NCBI RefSeq assembly: GCF_040195635.1
Contig: NZ_JBEFTX010000005.1
Location: 1-64,000 of the forward strand
Direction of reading: 5' to 3'
DNA: 64,000 bases
Source of the DNA: Thermasporomyces sp040195635
GTDB taxonomy: Bacteria > Actinomycetota > Actinomycetes > Propionibacteriales > Actinopolymorphaceae
The translations under genes and the position numbers were made by a program. The first letter of the stretch is position 1, and each line of letters starts with the position of its first letter. The notes beneath the pieces were generated by a model, which worked only from the letters and a program-made list of their open reading frames with translations, made no database searches and was not told the origin of the DNA. Shown in pieces: positions 25,358-34,464 of this stretch.

Positions 25358-26866
25358 GTGACCGCCTTCATCGCCCGCCGACTGATCATCTCCTTCTTCG
25401 TTCTGCTGGCCGCGACGTTCCTCGTCTACACGTTGACGGCGCTCTCCGGCGACCCGCTGGCCGATCTCCGGCAGGACCAGACCCCGCAGCGGGAAGAGAA
25501 GATCGCCGAACGCACCGAACGCATGCAGCTCGACGTCCCCATCCCGCTGCGCTACGTCGGCTGGCTCACCGCAGTGGCGCAGGGTGACTTCGGCACGGCC
25601 CGCAACGGGGTCGAGGTCGGAACCCTGCTGGGGCAGGCGGTCTCGGCGACGCTGCAGCTCGTGCTCGCGGCCACCGTGCTCGCCATCATCTGCGGTGTCA
25701 TGGTCGGCATCGTCACCGCGCTCCGGCAGTACACCGGATTCGACTACACCGTGACCTTCGCGTCGTTCCTCTTCTTTTCGCTGCCGTCGTTCTGGGTCGC
25801 CGTGATGCTCAAGCAGTACGCCGCGATCGAGTTCAACAACTGGCTGCGCGATCCCACGATCCCCCTGGCCGTCATCGTCGTCCTCGCGCTCGTCGCGGGG
25901 GTGGGGTGGGCGGCGGTTCTGGGGGGTGACCTACGGCGCCGGGCGGCGGCGTTCGGGGTCGCGGCCGCCACGACCGGTGGGATTCTCGCGTACCTGTCCT
26001 TCACCCGCTGGTTCGCCGATCCCCGACTGGGCTTCGCGGTGGTCCTGGTCGTGTCTTTGGCGGCGGGACTCGGCGCCACGACGTTGTTCGCCGGACTCCG
26101 CGCCAGGGACCCACTGGTCGCCGCACTCACCACCGCGGTCCTCGGTTCGGTCCTTTCCCTCGCCCTCGATCCGGTCCTCGCCGACCCGACCTGGTTCCTG
26201 CTCATCGGACTGGCGCTCGTGACGGTCGTCGTGAGTGCGGCGATCGGCTACGTCCTCGGCGGACTGCAGCGCCGGCAGGCAATGTCGGCCGCGGTGCTCA
26301 CCGGGTTGTTCTCGGCCGGGCTGATCTTCTTCGACCATTTCCTGCGTGCGTTCTCGGGCTACAGCGACCTCGTGCTGGGGCGGCCGATCTCCACCATCGG
26401 TGCGCGGACCCCGAACTTCGAAGGCGACTTCTGGCAGCTGGCCTGGGACGCCACGGGTCACATCGCGTTGCCGAGCATGGCGCTCGTGCTGATCTCGTTC
26501 GCGACCTACACGCGGTACACGCGCGCGAGCATGCTCGAGATCCTCAACCAGGACTACGTACGCACGGCACGGTCGAAGGGTCTCACCGAGCGCAGCGTCA
26601 TCGTCCGGCACGCGTTCCGTAACTCGCTCATCCCGATCACCACCCTGATGGCGTTCGACTTCGCCGGCGTCGTCGGCGGCGCCATCATCACCGAGGAGGT
26701 CTTCGGCTGGCAGGGCATGGGGCGGCTGTTCAGCGAAGGGTTACGGGAGGTCGACCCCACTCGGGTGATGGCGTTCTTCATCGTCAGCGGCACGGCCATC
26801 GTCGTGTTCAACATGATCGCCGACATCGCCTACGCCTACCTCGACCCCCGCATCCGCTTGTCCTGA
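25358..26866 (+). CDS. ABC transporter permease, DppB type with long insert
   Basis: 502 residues from GTG 25358 with AGAGGAGCAG upstream. The N-terminus matches DppB/OppB (IISFFVLLAATFLVYTLTAL). The C-terminal half carries the BPD_transp_1 domain with the ATPase-contacting EAA-like loop (YVRTARSKGLTERSVIVRHA) and ends YAYLDPRIRLS. Between them (about residues 165-330) is a region of roughly 160 residues with extra hydrophobic helices that standard 310-340-residue DppB proteins lack. Similar long permeases are known in actinobacteria as far as I recall. It forms the membrane pore with the next gene's product. Confidence 0.92.
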   Translation: MTAFIARRLIISFFVLLAATFLVYTLTALSGDPLADLRQDQTPQREEKIAERTERMQLDVPIPLRYVGWLTAVAQGDFGTARNGVEVGTLLGQAVSATLQLVLAATVLAIICGVMVGIVTALRQYTGFDYTVTFASFLFFSLPSFWVAVMLKQYAAIEFNNWLRDPTIPLAVIVVLALVAGVGWAAVLGGDLRRRAAAFGVAAATTGGILAYLSFTRWFADPRLGFAVVLVVSLAAGLGATTLFAGLRARDPLVAALTTAVLGSVLSLALDPVLADPTWFLLIGLALVTVVVSAAIGYVLGGLQRRQAMSAAVLTGLFSAGLIFFDHFLRAFSGYSDLVLGRPISTIGARTPNFEGDFWQLAWDATGHIALPSMALVLISFATYTRYTRASMLEILNQDYVRTARSKGLTERSVIVRHAFRNSLIPITTLMAFDFAGVVGGAIITEEVFGWQGMGRLFSEGLREVDPTRVMAFFIVSGTAIVVFNMIADIAYAYLDPRIRLS

Positions 26867-26899
26867 CCAGGCCGTACGAATGGAGCAGAGGAGGCGCCG

Positions 26900-27901
26900 A
26901 TGACGACAGTGACCAAGGCGGACCCGCCCACCGGGCCGGGCTCGGGCGCCAGCCCCGACGAGGCGCAGGGAATGGCCGTCGTCGCGCGGACGCAGGGGCA
27001 GATGATCCGGCGCCGGTTCTTCCGGCACCGCGCAGCCCTCGCCGGAATGGTCCTGCTCGGCGCCATCCTCGTCCTCTCGTTCAGCTCCATCGGTGTCGGC
27101 CCGATCCCCGGATGGTGGGACACGCCGTACTCCGCCACCGCCCCGGTGGTCGACGGTGGCCGGCCGACGCTCAGCGTCGTCCCTCGATTCCTCGGCGGAG
27201 AAGGGTTCCGGTTCGGCGAGCATCCGCTGGGCCAGGACAACGTCGGCAAGGACTACTTCGCGCTGACGATGCGCGGCGCGCAGCAGTCGATCACCATCGC
27301 GTTCATCGTGGGTCTTGTCGCCACCGTCGTGGGCAGCACGGTGGGTGCGCTCGCCGGCTACTTCCGCGGGCGGTGGGAAACCGTCCTCATGCGCTTCACC
27401 GACGTGATGATCACCATCCCGCTGGTCGTGATCGCCGCCGTCGTCGGACGGATGGCGGGCAACTCCGGGATCATCATGCTCGGCGTGGTCCTGGGCCTGG
27501 TGGTGTGGACGCAACTGGCCCGCCTCGTGCGCGGGGAGTTCCTCTCGCTCCGCGAGAAGGAGTTCGTCGAGGCGGCACGCGCCGCCGGCACCCGCCCGCT
27601 GCGGATCATCTTCCGCCACATCATGCCCAACGCCATCGGCGTCATCGTGGTGAGCGCGACCCTCACCATCGCGAGCGCGATCCTGCTCGAGACGGCGCTG
27701 TCGTTCCTCGGCTTCGGCGTCCAGAAACCCGACGCGTCACTCGGCACGCAGATCAGTGAGTACCGCGCCGCGATGCTGACCCGCCCGTGGCTCTTCTGGT
27801 GGCCGGGAACGTTCATCATCGCCATCGCGCTGGCGGTCAACTTCATCGGCGACGGCCTGCGGGACGCGTTCGACCCCCGACAGAACCGGGTGCGTGACTA
27901 G
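26900..27901 (+). CDS. ABC transporter permease, DppC type
   Basis: 333 residues from ATG 26900, with GAGGAG ahead. A short cytoplasmic N-terminus (RTQGQMIRRRFFRHRAALAG) enters the first membrane helix. A periplasmic-type loop with GQDNVGKDYFALTMRGAQQS follows, and then the transporter domain with LREKEFVEAARAAGTRPLRI as the EAA loop. It ends with the typical FDPRQNRV. It pairs with the DppB-type permease 33 bp upstream. The stop codon TAG is directly followed by the ATG of the first ATPase gene. Confidence 0.94.
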   Translation: MTTVTKADPPTGPGSGASPDEAQGMAVVARTQGQMIRRRFFRHRAALAGMVLLGAILVLSFSSIGVGPIPGWWDTPYSATAPVVDGGRPTLSVVPRFLGGEGFRFGEHPLGQDNVGKDYFALTMRGAQQSITIAFIVGLVATVVGSTVGALAGYFRGRWETVLMRFTDVMITIPLVVIAAVVGRMAGNSGIIMLGVVLGLVVWTQLARLVRGEFLSLREKEFVEAARAAGTRPLRIIFRHIMPNAIGVIVVSATLTIASAILLETALSFLGFGVQKPDASLGTQISEYRAAMLTRPWLFWWPGTFIIAIALAVNFIGDGLRDAFDPRQNRVRD

Positions 27902-29041
27902 ATGACGAGTGCCTTCGATCGCGGCAGCGAAGTACTGGATTTCGGCTCCGACGACGGTCCGCCACAGGATCCGCACGTGGTCACCGGACTCGCCGACACG
28001 CGCCTGCCCTCACGGGAGGAGATCCTGCGGGTCGAGGACCTGACGGTGAGCTTCCCGACCGACGACGGCCTGGTCAGGGCCGTGCGGGGCGTGTCGTACG
28101 CCGTGCACGAACGCGAGGTCCTCGGCATCGTCGGCGAGTCCGGGTCGGGCAAGTCGGTGTCGTCGATGGCGGTCATGGGACTGCTGCCGAAGTCGGCACG
28201 GATCACGGGTCGCGTCCACTTCCGTGGCGAGGACGTCCTCACGATGTCCCCGCGGCGCCGGCGCGGCCTGCGTGGCCGGGCGATCGGGATGGTCTTCCAG
28301 GACCCGATGACCGCACTCAACCCGGTACGCACGATCGGCGACCAACTCGCCGAAACCGTACTCTCCCACCAGGTGATGTCCCGCAAGCAGGCGTTCGGGC
28401 GGGCCGAGGAGATGCTCGACCTCGTGGGCATCCCGCAGGCACGGACCCGGCTGCGCGCCTATCCGCACGAGTTCTCCGGCGGTATGCGGCAGCGGGTGAT
28501 GATCGCGATGGCGGTGATCAACCGGCCGGACGTCATCATCGCCGACGAGCCGACCACCGCCCTCGACGTGACGGTGCAGGCCCAGATCCTCGAGAAGCTG
28601 CTCGAGGTCAAGGACGCCGTGGGTGCCGCGATCATCCTGATCACCCACGACCTCGGAGTGATCGCCGGTATGGCTCACCGGGTGCTCGTGATGTACGCAG
28701 GGCGCCCGGTCGAGATCGGCGACACCGACAGCGTGTTCTATCGGCCGAGGATGCCTTACACCGCAGGGCTTCTGGGCTCTATCCCCGCGCTGGACGTGGC
28801 GAGCGCTGAGCGGCTGCGCCCGATCAAGGGCAGTCCGCCCTCGCTCATCAGCCTGCCCTCGGGCTGCCCCTTCCAGCCGCGCTGTCCGCTGGCCGACGAG
28901 GTCTGTCGTACGTCGGAACCGGACCTCACCGCGACCGACGACGACGGGCACCGGGCCGCCTGCCACCACTGGTCGACGCTGGCCGGGAGCGACGATCCGA
29001 CCGCGTACTTCCGTACCGAGAGCGAGGCGTCGACCCCATGA
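27902..29041 (+). CDS. ABC transporter ATP-binding protein, DppD/OppD type
   Basis: 379 residues from ATG 27902, immediately after the previous stop and without a separate ribosome site, so it is likely coupled. An unusual 45-residue N-terminal extension precedes the ATPase domain (ILRVEDLTVSFPTDDG). Walker A is GESGSGKSVS, the Q-loop FQDPMTALNP, the signature FSGGMRQRV, Walker B VIIADEPTTALD, and the switch histidine is in LITHDLGV. The C-terminal oligopeptide domain has CPFQPRCPLADEVC, a cysteine cluster known in this family to bind an iron-sulfur centre in some members. It powers solute import with the second ATPase gene. Confidence 0.94.
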   Translation: MTSAFDRGSEVLDFGSDDGPPQDPHVVTGLADTRLPSREEILRVEDLTVSFPTDDGLVRAVRGVSYAVHEREVLGIVGESGSGKSVSSMAVMGLLPKSARITGRVHFRGEDVLTMSPRRRRGLRGRAIGMVFQDPMTALNPVRTIGDQLAETVLSHQVMSRKQAFGRAEEMLDLVGIPQARTRLRAYPHEFSGGMRQRVMIAMAVINRPDVIIADEPTTALDVTVQAQILEKLLEVKDAVGAAIILITHDLGVIAGMAHRVLVMYAGRPVEIGDTDSVFYRPRMPYTAGLLGSIPALDVASAERLRPIKGSPPSLISLPSGCPFQPRCPLADEVCRTSEPDLTATDDDGHRAACHHWSTLAGSDDPTAYFRTESEASTP

Positions 29042-29166
29042 CTGTGCTACCCGCCGGCCTCCCGCGCTCCGCTTCTGCACCCCACGAAAACGCTCGCTCC
29101 GCTCACGTTTCCGCGGGGACCCCGCAGGTACGGGCTGCGATGCTCACGCGGGAGGCCGGCTCATGA
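29038..29166 (+). CDS. 42-residue coupled small reading frame between the two ATPase genes
   Basis: ATG 29038 overlaps the dppD-type stop (ATGA), and the frame's own TGA (29164-29166) overlaps the ATG of the next ATPase gene (ATGA again). The predicted product starts MTVLPAGLPRSASAPHEN and ends MLTREAGS. It has no recognisable domain, signal or membrane helix. The DNA also holds a 14-bp inverted repeat (GCCGGCCTCCCGCG at 29053-29066 and its complement at 29147-29160) whose right arm contains the Shine-Dalgarno GGGAGG of the next gene. It may be a coupling leader rather than a functional peptide. Existence as a protein is uncertain. Confidence 0.45.
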   Translation: MTVLPAGLPRSASAPHENARSAHVSAGTPQVRAAMLTREAGS

Positions 29167-30224
29167 CCGCGACTCCCGCGCACACCACCACGGCGGTCGA
29201 CCGCCCGGCCGAGGATCCGACACCACGGGCCGAGGGCGAGCATCTGCTCGAGGTCACCGACCTGGTGATGACATTTCCCGTGCGCGGTAGCGGCTTCCTC
29301 CGCCGCGTCGTCGGGCAGGTCCACGCGGTGAGTGGCGTGTCGTTGTACGTCGACGCGGGCGAGACGCTCGGCATCGTCGGCGAGTCCGGCTGCGGCAAGT
29401 CGACGACCGGCCGGGCGATCCTGCAATTGCACGAACCGACATCGGGCTCGGTCCGCTTCGCCGGCAGGGAGCTGACCACCCTGCCCAGGCGGGAGATGCA
29501 GGAGGTGCGGCGCGACGTCCAGATCGTGTTCCAGGACCCGTACGCCTCCCTCAACCCGAAGCTTCCGGTCAACGACATCATCGCCGAACCGTTGAAGGTG
29601 CACCGCCGCTGGCGTGGTGGCGGCGGGCCGGCCAGGGTCGCGGAGCTGCTGGAGCTGGTCGGGCTCAACCCCGAGCACGGCAACCGCTACCCACACGAGT
29701 TCTCCGGCGGGCAGCGGCAGCGGATCGGCATCGCGCGCGCCCTCGCCCTGGAGCCGAGGCTGCTGGTGCTCGACGAGCCGGTGTCGGCGCTGGACGTCTC
29801 GGTGCAGGCGGGCGTGGTCAACCTGCTGGAGGACCTGCAGGACACGCTGGGTCTTGCGTACCTCTTCATCGCCCACGATCTCTCCGTGGTCCGGCACATC
29901 TCCGACCGGGTGGCGGTGATGTATCTCGGCAAGGTGGTCGAGACCGGACTGCGCGACGATCTCTACACCCGGCCGGCCCACCCCTACACGCAGGCGTTGC
30001 TCTCGGCCGCGCCCACGGCTGACCCGGCGGTCGAGCGGCGCCGGGAGCGGGTCATCCTCACCGGCGACGTACCGAGTCCGATCGATCCACCGAGCGGGTG
30101 TCGCTTCCGGACCCGCTGCTGGAAGGCGCAGGAGGTCTGCGCGAGCGAAGAGCCTGCCCTGGTCGACCGGGGCAACGGTCATCCGGTCGCCTGCCACTTC
30201 GCCGAGGTCGCCGGCGTCCTCTGA
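29163..30224 (+). CDS. ABC transporter ATP-binding protein, DppF/OppF type
   Basis: 353 residues from ATG 29163. Its GGGAGG site is ten bases upstream, inside the right arm of an inverted repeat. ATPase motifs: Walker A GESGCGKSTTGRA, Q-loop FQDPYASLNPKL, signature FSGGQRQRIGIARALAL, Walker B LLVLDEPVSALDVS, and H-loop FIAHDLSV. The C-terminal oligo_HPY region contains CRFRTRCWKAQEVC, the paired-cysteine cluster of this subfamily. It works as the second ATPase of the importer encoded from 23465 onward and closes the five-gene set. A glycosidase-like gene follows 81 bp downstream, hinting that the imported solute could be a glycan fragment instead of a peptide. Confidence 0.95.
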   Translation: MTATPAHTTTAVDRPAEDPTPRAEGEHLLEVTDLVMTFPVRGSGFLRRVVGQVHAVSGVSLYVDAGETLGIVGESGCGKSTTGRAILQLHEPTSGSVRFAGRELTTLPRREMQEVRRDVQIVFQDPYASLNPKLPVNDIIAEPLKVHRRWRGGGGPARVAELLELVGLNPEHGNRYPHEFSGGQRQRIGIARALALEPRLLVLDEPVSALDVSVQAGVVNLLEDLQDTLGLAYLFIAHDLSVVRHISDRVAVMYLGKVVETGLRDDLYTRPAHPYTQALLSAAPTADPAVERRRERVILTGDVPSPIDPPSGCRFRTRCWKAQEVCASEEPALVDRGNGHPVACHFAEVAGVL

Positions 30225-30305
30225 GCGCCCGCCGGTCGGTGCGGCGATGACCGATTGTGAACGTCGTGCTCCGTCCTCGCCGTCCGTGCGTAGCAGGATG
30301 GGGCC

Positions 30306-32378
30306 ATGTCGACGACCAGCCGCTGGTGGCATCAGCCCTTTCGTACGCATCAGACGAACCTCCGCGAGGTCGACGCGGGCCTCGACGTGGAGCAGGTACT
30401 CGACCACATCCAGGACATCGGAGCCGACACGTGGCTGCTCAACACCGCGGGCATCGTGTCGTTCTATCCGTCGCGGCTGGCGTTCCAGCATCCGAGCCCA
30501 TGGCTGGCCGAGCGGCCCAGCGGCGACCTGATCGGCGACGCGGTCGAAGCCGCCCACGCCCGCGGGGTCCGGGTGCTGTCCCGCGTCGACTTCTCGAAGG
30601 TGCACGCCGACCTCGCCGAGCAGCATCCCGACTGGTGCTTCGTCAGCGCAACCGGTGAACGCCAGATCTACAACGGGCTCTGGAGCACGTGCCCGAGCGC
30701 GCCGTACTACCAGGAGCGGTCGGAGGAGATTCTCGGCGAGATCCTCGACACCTATCCGGTCGACGGCTTCTTCTTCAACTGGTTCAACTTCAGCCAGCGC
30801 GACTACTCCGGCCGCAACCACGGGCCGTGTCACTGCGCGCACTGTCAACGCCGCTTTGACGAGCGCTACGGCCGGCCGTTGCCTACCCGGGCCGACTGGG
30901 ACGATCCGGCGTACGTCCAGTGGCTGGAGTACACCCGCGAGACGCTCGGCGACCTCGCCGGCCGGGTGCGGAAACTCATCACCGGCAAGAATCCCGACAC
31001 CGCGCTGATCCTCGCCCACGATCCCGACATCACGTTCTACGAGGCCAACAACGCCGTCGACCGGCCGCAGCCGCTGTGGATCTACGGCACCGGCGAGTTC
31101 CTGCGGACCAGTCGGACGGCGGCGCCCGACAAGCCGGTGTGGGTCAACTCGGTGATGTTCATCGACATGCCGTACCGGTTCGTTCCCGAGCAGCAGGGGC
31201 ACCTCGGGCTGTACCTCGCCCAGACGATCGCACACGGCGGCAACCCGTCGGCCTACCTGGTCGGCACTCCTGACCGGCTGCCCGCGACGAGTTTCGACAT
31301 CGTCCGCGACGTCTTCTGCTTCCACCGCGACAATGCGCGCTTCTACACCGATGTCCGATCCGCCGCCGAGGTGGGCGTGGTGTCGTCGGTACGCAGTGGA
31401 GAACGGTACGGCGGGCCGTCCGGCGTCGACAAGGTGCGCGGCGAGATCCGGGGCGTCTACCGGGCGCTGGTCGAGTCCCACGTGCCCTTCGACATCGTGC
31501 TGGATCACCTGCTCGTCATGGATGCCCTCGACTCCACCCTGCGGCGTTACAAGGCGCTGGTCCTGCCGAACGTCGCGGTGCTCTCCGACGACCAGGCCGA
31601 GGTGCTGGACCGTTACGTCGAGACCGGCGGAGGGCTGGTGGCGACGTACGACACCGGGGGCTTCGACGCCGCCGGAGCCCCCCGTCCGGGAATCGCGCTG
31701 CGGAGCCTCGGTGCCGCCACCGTCATCGACCGGAGAGAAGCTCCGGGAGCGATGCGGTCGGCCTACCTGCGGGTGACGGATCCGGGTGACCTGCCGGGAG
31801 CGACCGAGGGCGACCTGGTGCTCCTGGACCGGGCCTACCTCTATGTCGAGCCGAGGCCGGATACGGTGTGTTCGTTCGGCCTGGTGCCGCCGTCGCGCTA
31901 CGGCCCGCCGGAGAAGTGCTACTGGGACGTCGAGACCGACCATCCAGGGCTGCTCTGGCACCGTCACGGCTCCGGGCGGACGGCCTACATTCCCTGGCCT
32001 ATCGGTGGGCTCTACGACGACCTCGGCCGGCCCGAGCACCGCGACATCCTGGTGCACGCACTCGACGAGGTGGGTGGCGGCCGGCAGCTTTCGACGGACG
32101 CTCCTCCCCATGTCGAGATCGTCGTGAGTACGCAGGACGACCCACACCGAACGCTGGTCCACCTCATCAACTACTCGGGCCAGCGGGGGCGGGCGTTCGG
32201 GCCGCCACTGCCGATCCACGACATCCAGGTCGAGCTTCCCGGCGTCGCCACCGTGGCGGCTGCGAACTCGCTCCGGCGGGGAATGCCGCTCGAAACGTCC
32301 AGGACGGCTGCTGGCGCGGTCACCTTCACGTTGCCCCACCTCGACCTGTTCGATCTCGTGGTGCTCGACCACGGATAG
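30306..32378 (+). CDS. Glycosidase-like TIM-barrel protein (GHL6 type)
   Basis: 690 residues from ATG 30306. No signal peptide is seen, so it is probably cytoplasmic. Residues about 1-350 resemble the hypothetical glycosyl hydrolase 6 / alpha-amylase-like barrel: QTNLREVDAGLDVEQVLDHI, VRVLSRVDFSKVHADLAEQH, VDGFFFNWFNFSQRDY with nearby acidic residues, and a cysteine pair GPCHCAHCQRRFDERYG. From about 350 on there is a Rossmann-like beta-galactosidase trimerisation domain (YKALVLPNVAVLSDDQAEVL) and a terminal beta domain. Proteins of this type are often labelled glycosidase by fold only; the catalytic pair and substrate are not established. It follows the ABC importer and may process its solute. 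Confidence 0.78.
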   Translation: MSTTSRWWHQPFRTHQTNLREVDAGLDVEQVLDHIQDIGADTWLLNTAGIVSFYPSRLAFQHPSPWLAERPSGDLIGDAVEAAHARGVRVLSRVDFSKVHADLAEQHPDWCFVSATGERQIYNGLWSTCPSAPYYQERSEEILGEILDTYPVDGFFFNWFNFSQRDYSGRNHGPCHCAHCQRRFDERYGRPLPTRADWDDPAYVQWLEYTRETLGDLAGRVRKLITGKNPDTALILAHDPDITFYEANNAVDRPQPLWIYGTGEFLRTSRTAAPDKPVWVNSVMFIDMPYRFVPEQQGHLGLYLAQTIAHGGNPSAYLVGTPDRLPATSFDIVRDVFCFHRDNARFYTDVRSAAEVGVVSSVRSGERYGGPSGVDKVRGEIRGVYRALVESHVPFDIVLDHLLVMDALDSTLRRYKALVLPNVAVLSDDQAEVLDRYVETGGGLVATYDTGGFDAAGAPRPGIALRSLGAATVIDRREAPGAMRSAYLRVTDPGDLPGATEGDLVLLDRAYLYVEPRPDTVCSFGLVPPSRYGPPEKCYWDVETDHPGLLWHRHGSGRTAYIPWPIGGLYDDLGRPEHRDILVHALDEVGGGRQLSTDAPPHVEIVVSTQDDPHRTLVHLINYSGQRGRAFGPPLPIHDIQVELPGVATVAAANSLRRGMPLETSRTAAGAVTFTLPHLDLFDLVVLDHG

Positions 32379-32488
32379 GGCGGCTGCCCGTCGGCGGAGC
32401 GCTGTCACAGATGCCTCCACCGTCTCGTCCTCTGCCTGAGAAGACCGGGCACCCGCGCCCGGTCACAGCTTTTGGGAGGACTCGTCGG

Positions 32489-32872
32489 ATGAACACGGCG
32501 CTCTGGATCGCTCAGATCCTCTTGGCAGCACTGTTTCTGGTCTCCGGCATCGCGAAATCGACCATGTCGACCGAACGGCTGCTCGCCACCGGACAGACTG
32601 GAGCAGCGGCCTTTCCGTTGCCGGTCGTACGGCTGACGGCGATCTGTGAACTCATCGCCGTGGTCGGGCTGATCGTCCCGCGCCTCGTGGACATCGCGCC
32701 GTCACTCACCGGCTGGGCCGCGGTCGGCCTCGCCGTCGTCATGGTGGGCGCGATGATCTCGCACAGTAGGTTGGCGATCACGCAGGCCAACTCGGCGGAG
32801 TGGCGCAACGTCGCCGCGAACGTCGCGATCTTCGCGGTCTGCGTGTTCGTCGCGGCCGGCCGGCTCAGCTGA
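32489..32872 (+). CDS. DoxX/MauE-like small membrane protein
   Basis: 127 residues from ATG 32489, with GGGAGGA eight bases upstream. Four hydrophobic helices are visible (ALWIAQILLAALFLVSGIAK, LTAICELIAVVGLIVP, GWAAVGLAVVMVGAMISH and VAANVAIFAVCVFVAAG), the arrangement of DoxX-like proteins. These are integral membrane proteins linked loosely to quinone or thiol redox processes; most actinobacterial copies are uncharacterised. It lies 110 bp after the glycosidase-like gene and converges with the M20 peptidase gene. Confidence 0.85.
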   Translation: MNTALWIAQILLAALFLVSGIAKSTMSTERLLATGQTGAAAFPLPVVRLTAICELIAVVGLIVPRLVDIAPSLTGWAAVGLAVVMVGAMISHSRLAITQANSAEWRNVAANVAIFAVCVFVAAGRLS

Positions 32873-32885
32873 CCTCGGTCCGGAG

Positions 32886-34061
32886 TCACCGCCACCAGGA
32901 GGAGCCTGGTCGGAGGAGTTCGCGCACCAGTGCGTCGTAGGTCCGAACGGAGCGGCGCACCTCCTCGAGGTCGACGTACTCATCCACGATGTGCATCGCC
33001 TCGACCCCTCCCGGACCCGTGACCACACAGGGAATCCCGGCCGCCCGGAAATGGGACATGTCGCAGCTCACGCCCAACCCACCCACCTCCACCGCAAGGC
33101 CGGCGTCGACAAGGCCGCGTTGACAGCTCACGACGAACGGATGGCCGGTCGGCGTTTCGGACGGGCCGCCGGTGGTCGGCGCGAAGCCCACCACCTCGGC
33201 ATTGACGGGTGCGTAGTCGGTGTTGAACTGCGTGAGGAGTTGCTCGATCTCCATGAGCGCGTCCTTCTCGGTCTCGCCGGGCACCAGTCGCCGATCGAAG
33301 GTGAGCCGACACCGTTCCGGCACCGAGTTGGACGCCTCGCCGCCTTCGACAAGCACCGGCGTCACCGTGGGCGCACCGACCAGCGAGTGGTCACGTCCGG
33401 AAAGGACACCCGCGTAGTCACCGATCAACTCGATCAGCGCGGCCGCGTGCACGATCGCGTTGGCGCCCTGGTCCGGCGCCCCTGCGTGCGCGGCCCGTCC
33501 GGTGATCTCCACGACCGGGCAGACCGAACCCTGGTGGGCGGTGAACAGCCGGCCCCCTGTCGGTTCGCCGACGATCGCGCCGTCCGCGCGGTGCTTTTCC
33601 AGCAGCCGTCGTACCCCCGTACTTCCGGCTTCCTCGTCGATGACGGCGGTGTAGACGAGCGTCCCGGAGAGTTGCCCCGCTTCGCCCGGGTCGCGCAGGC
33701 AGAGAGCGGCGACCGCCATCGCGGCCACGCTGGCCTTGGCGTCGGCTGTGCCGCGTCCGTAGAGCCGGCCATCCTTCTGTACCGGGGCGAACGGCGACAT
33801 CGACCATCCCGGTCCGGCTGGGACCACGTCGAGATGGGAGTTCAACATCAACGTGGGCGTCGCCGAGCCGAACTCCAACCGTGCAACAAGATTGGCGCGT
33901 CCCGGTTCGATCTCCTCGACCTCGACGTCGAGTCCGTTGCGGCCCATGATCTCGGCCAGCAGCGCAGCGGCCTTGCCCTCGTTGCCCACCGGGTGTGCGG
34001 TGTCGATGGAGACGAGATCGGTCAGCAGGCGTACGACATCGGGGATGGTCTCGGCACTCAT
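32886..34061 (-). CDS. M20-family metallopeptidase / deacylase (ArgE/DapE type)
   Basis: 391 residues from ATG 34061, preceded by a GAGAACG stretch; the frame opens earlier at 34142 without a site. Zinc-site motifs: LMLNSHLDVVPAGPGW (His/Asp), YGRGTADAKAS (bridging Asp), VIDEEAGSTGVRRLL (catalytic Glu then metal Glu), and the final His in DEYVDLEE and context. GRAAHAGAPDQGANAI marks the dimerisation domain. The family hydrolyses N-acyl amino acids, N-succinyl-diaminopimelate or short peptides in the cytoplasm; motifs do not decide between them. It stands alone, convergent with the DoxX-like gene. Confidence 0.88.
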   Translation of the reverse strand: MSAETIPDVVRLLTDLVSIDTAHPVGNEGKAAALLAEIMGRNGLDVEVEEIEPGRANLVARLEFGSATPTLMLNSHLDVVPAGPGWSMSPFAPVQKDGRLYGRGTADAKASVAAMAVAALCLRDPGEAGQLSGTLVYTAVIDEEAGSTGVRRLLEKHRADGAIVGEPTGGRLFTAHQGSVCPVVEITGRAAHAGAPDQGANAIVHAAALIELIGDYAGVLSGRDHSLVGAPTVTPVLVEGGEASNSVPERCRLTFDRRLVPGETEKDALMEIEQLLTQFNTDYAPVNAEVVGFAPTTGGPSETPTGHPFVVSCQRGLVDAGLAVEVGGLGVSCDMSHFRAAGIPCVVTGPGGVEAMHIVDEYVDLEEVRRSVRTYDALVRELLRPGSSWWR

Positions 34062-34464
34062 GTCGTTCTCACGAGGTCTCCGCCAATCCGGTCCTGACAG
34101 CCGCCCCCGTGATCTCCGCGGGCAACCGCCCGCATGGTCCAATGCGTACCCAGAGCTTCGGCTCGGCGAGCGCCGTTGCCCGCCGAGTTGGTCAACCGTG
34201 CCACAGATCCGGACGGAGCTGAAGCCCGGTCGCCTTGTTTCGCAGGGTTATCCGCAGCTGGTAGAGAACACACCGGACTGTGCACTGTCGGCGGACCTCA
34301 CCCGCTATGTCGGCACAATTCCATTTGTGTGTGGTTATGCGCCAGCCTGATGACGCACGGGCTTGAGCAGTATCGACCCGCGACCACAGGCGACTGCCGC
34401 GCCGGATGGATGACGATCACCCAACGGAACAAGGGGAAGGGGCATGATCCACTAGGATTGGAAC
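34062..34464. other. Intergenic between M20 gene and HNH pseudogene
   Basis: About 400 bp without a supported gene. It should hold the M20 promoter on the minus strand and the relic promoter of the DUF222 gene. Base composition drops locally around 34300-34350. I see no clear dyad or repeat. Confidence 0.4.

Noticed and set aside
29103..32420. A 1105-codon open frame on the minus strand
   Set aside because: It lies antisense to the second ATPase gene and the glycosidase-like gene, and its translation has no domain and a composition typical of a high-GC antisense frame.
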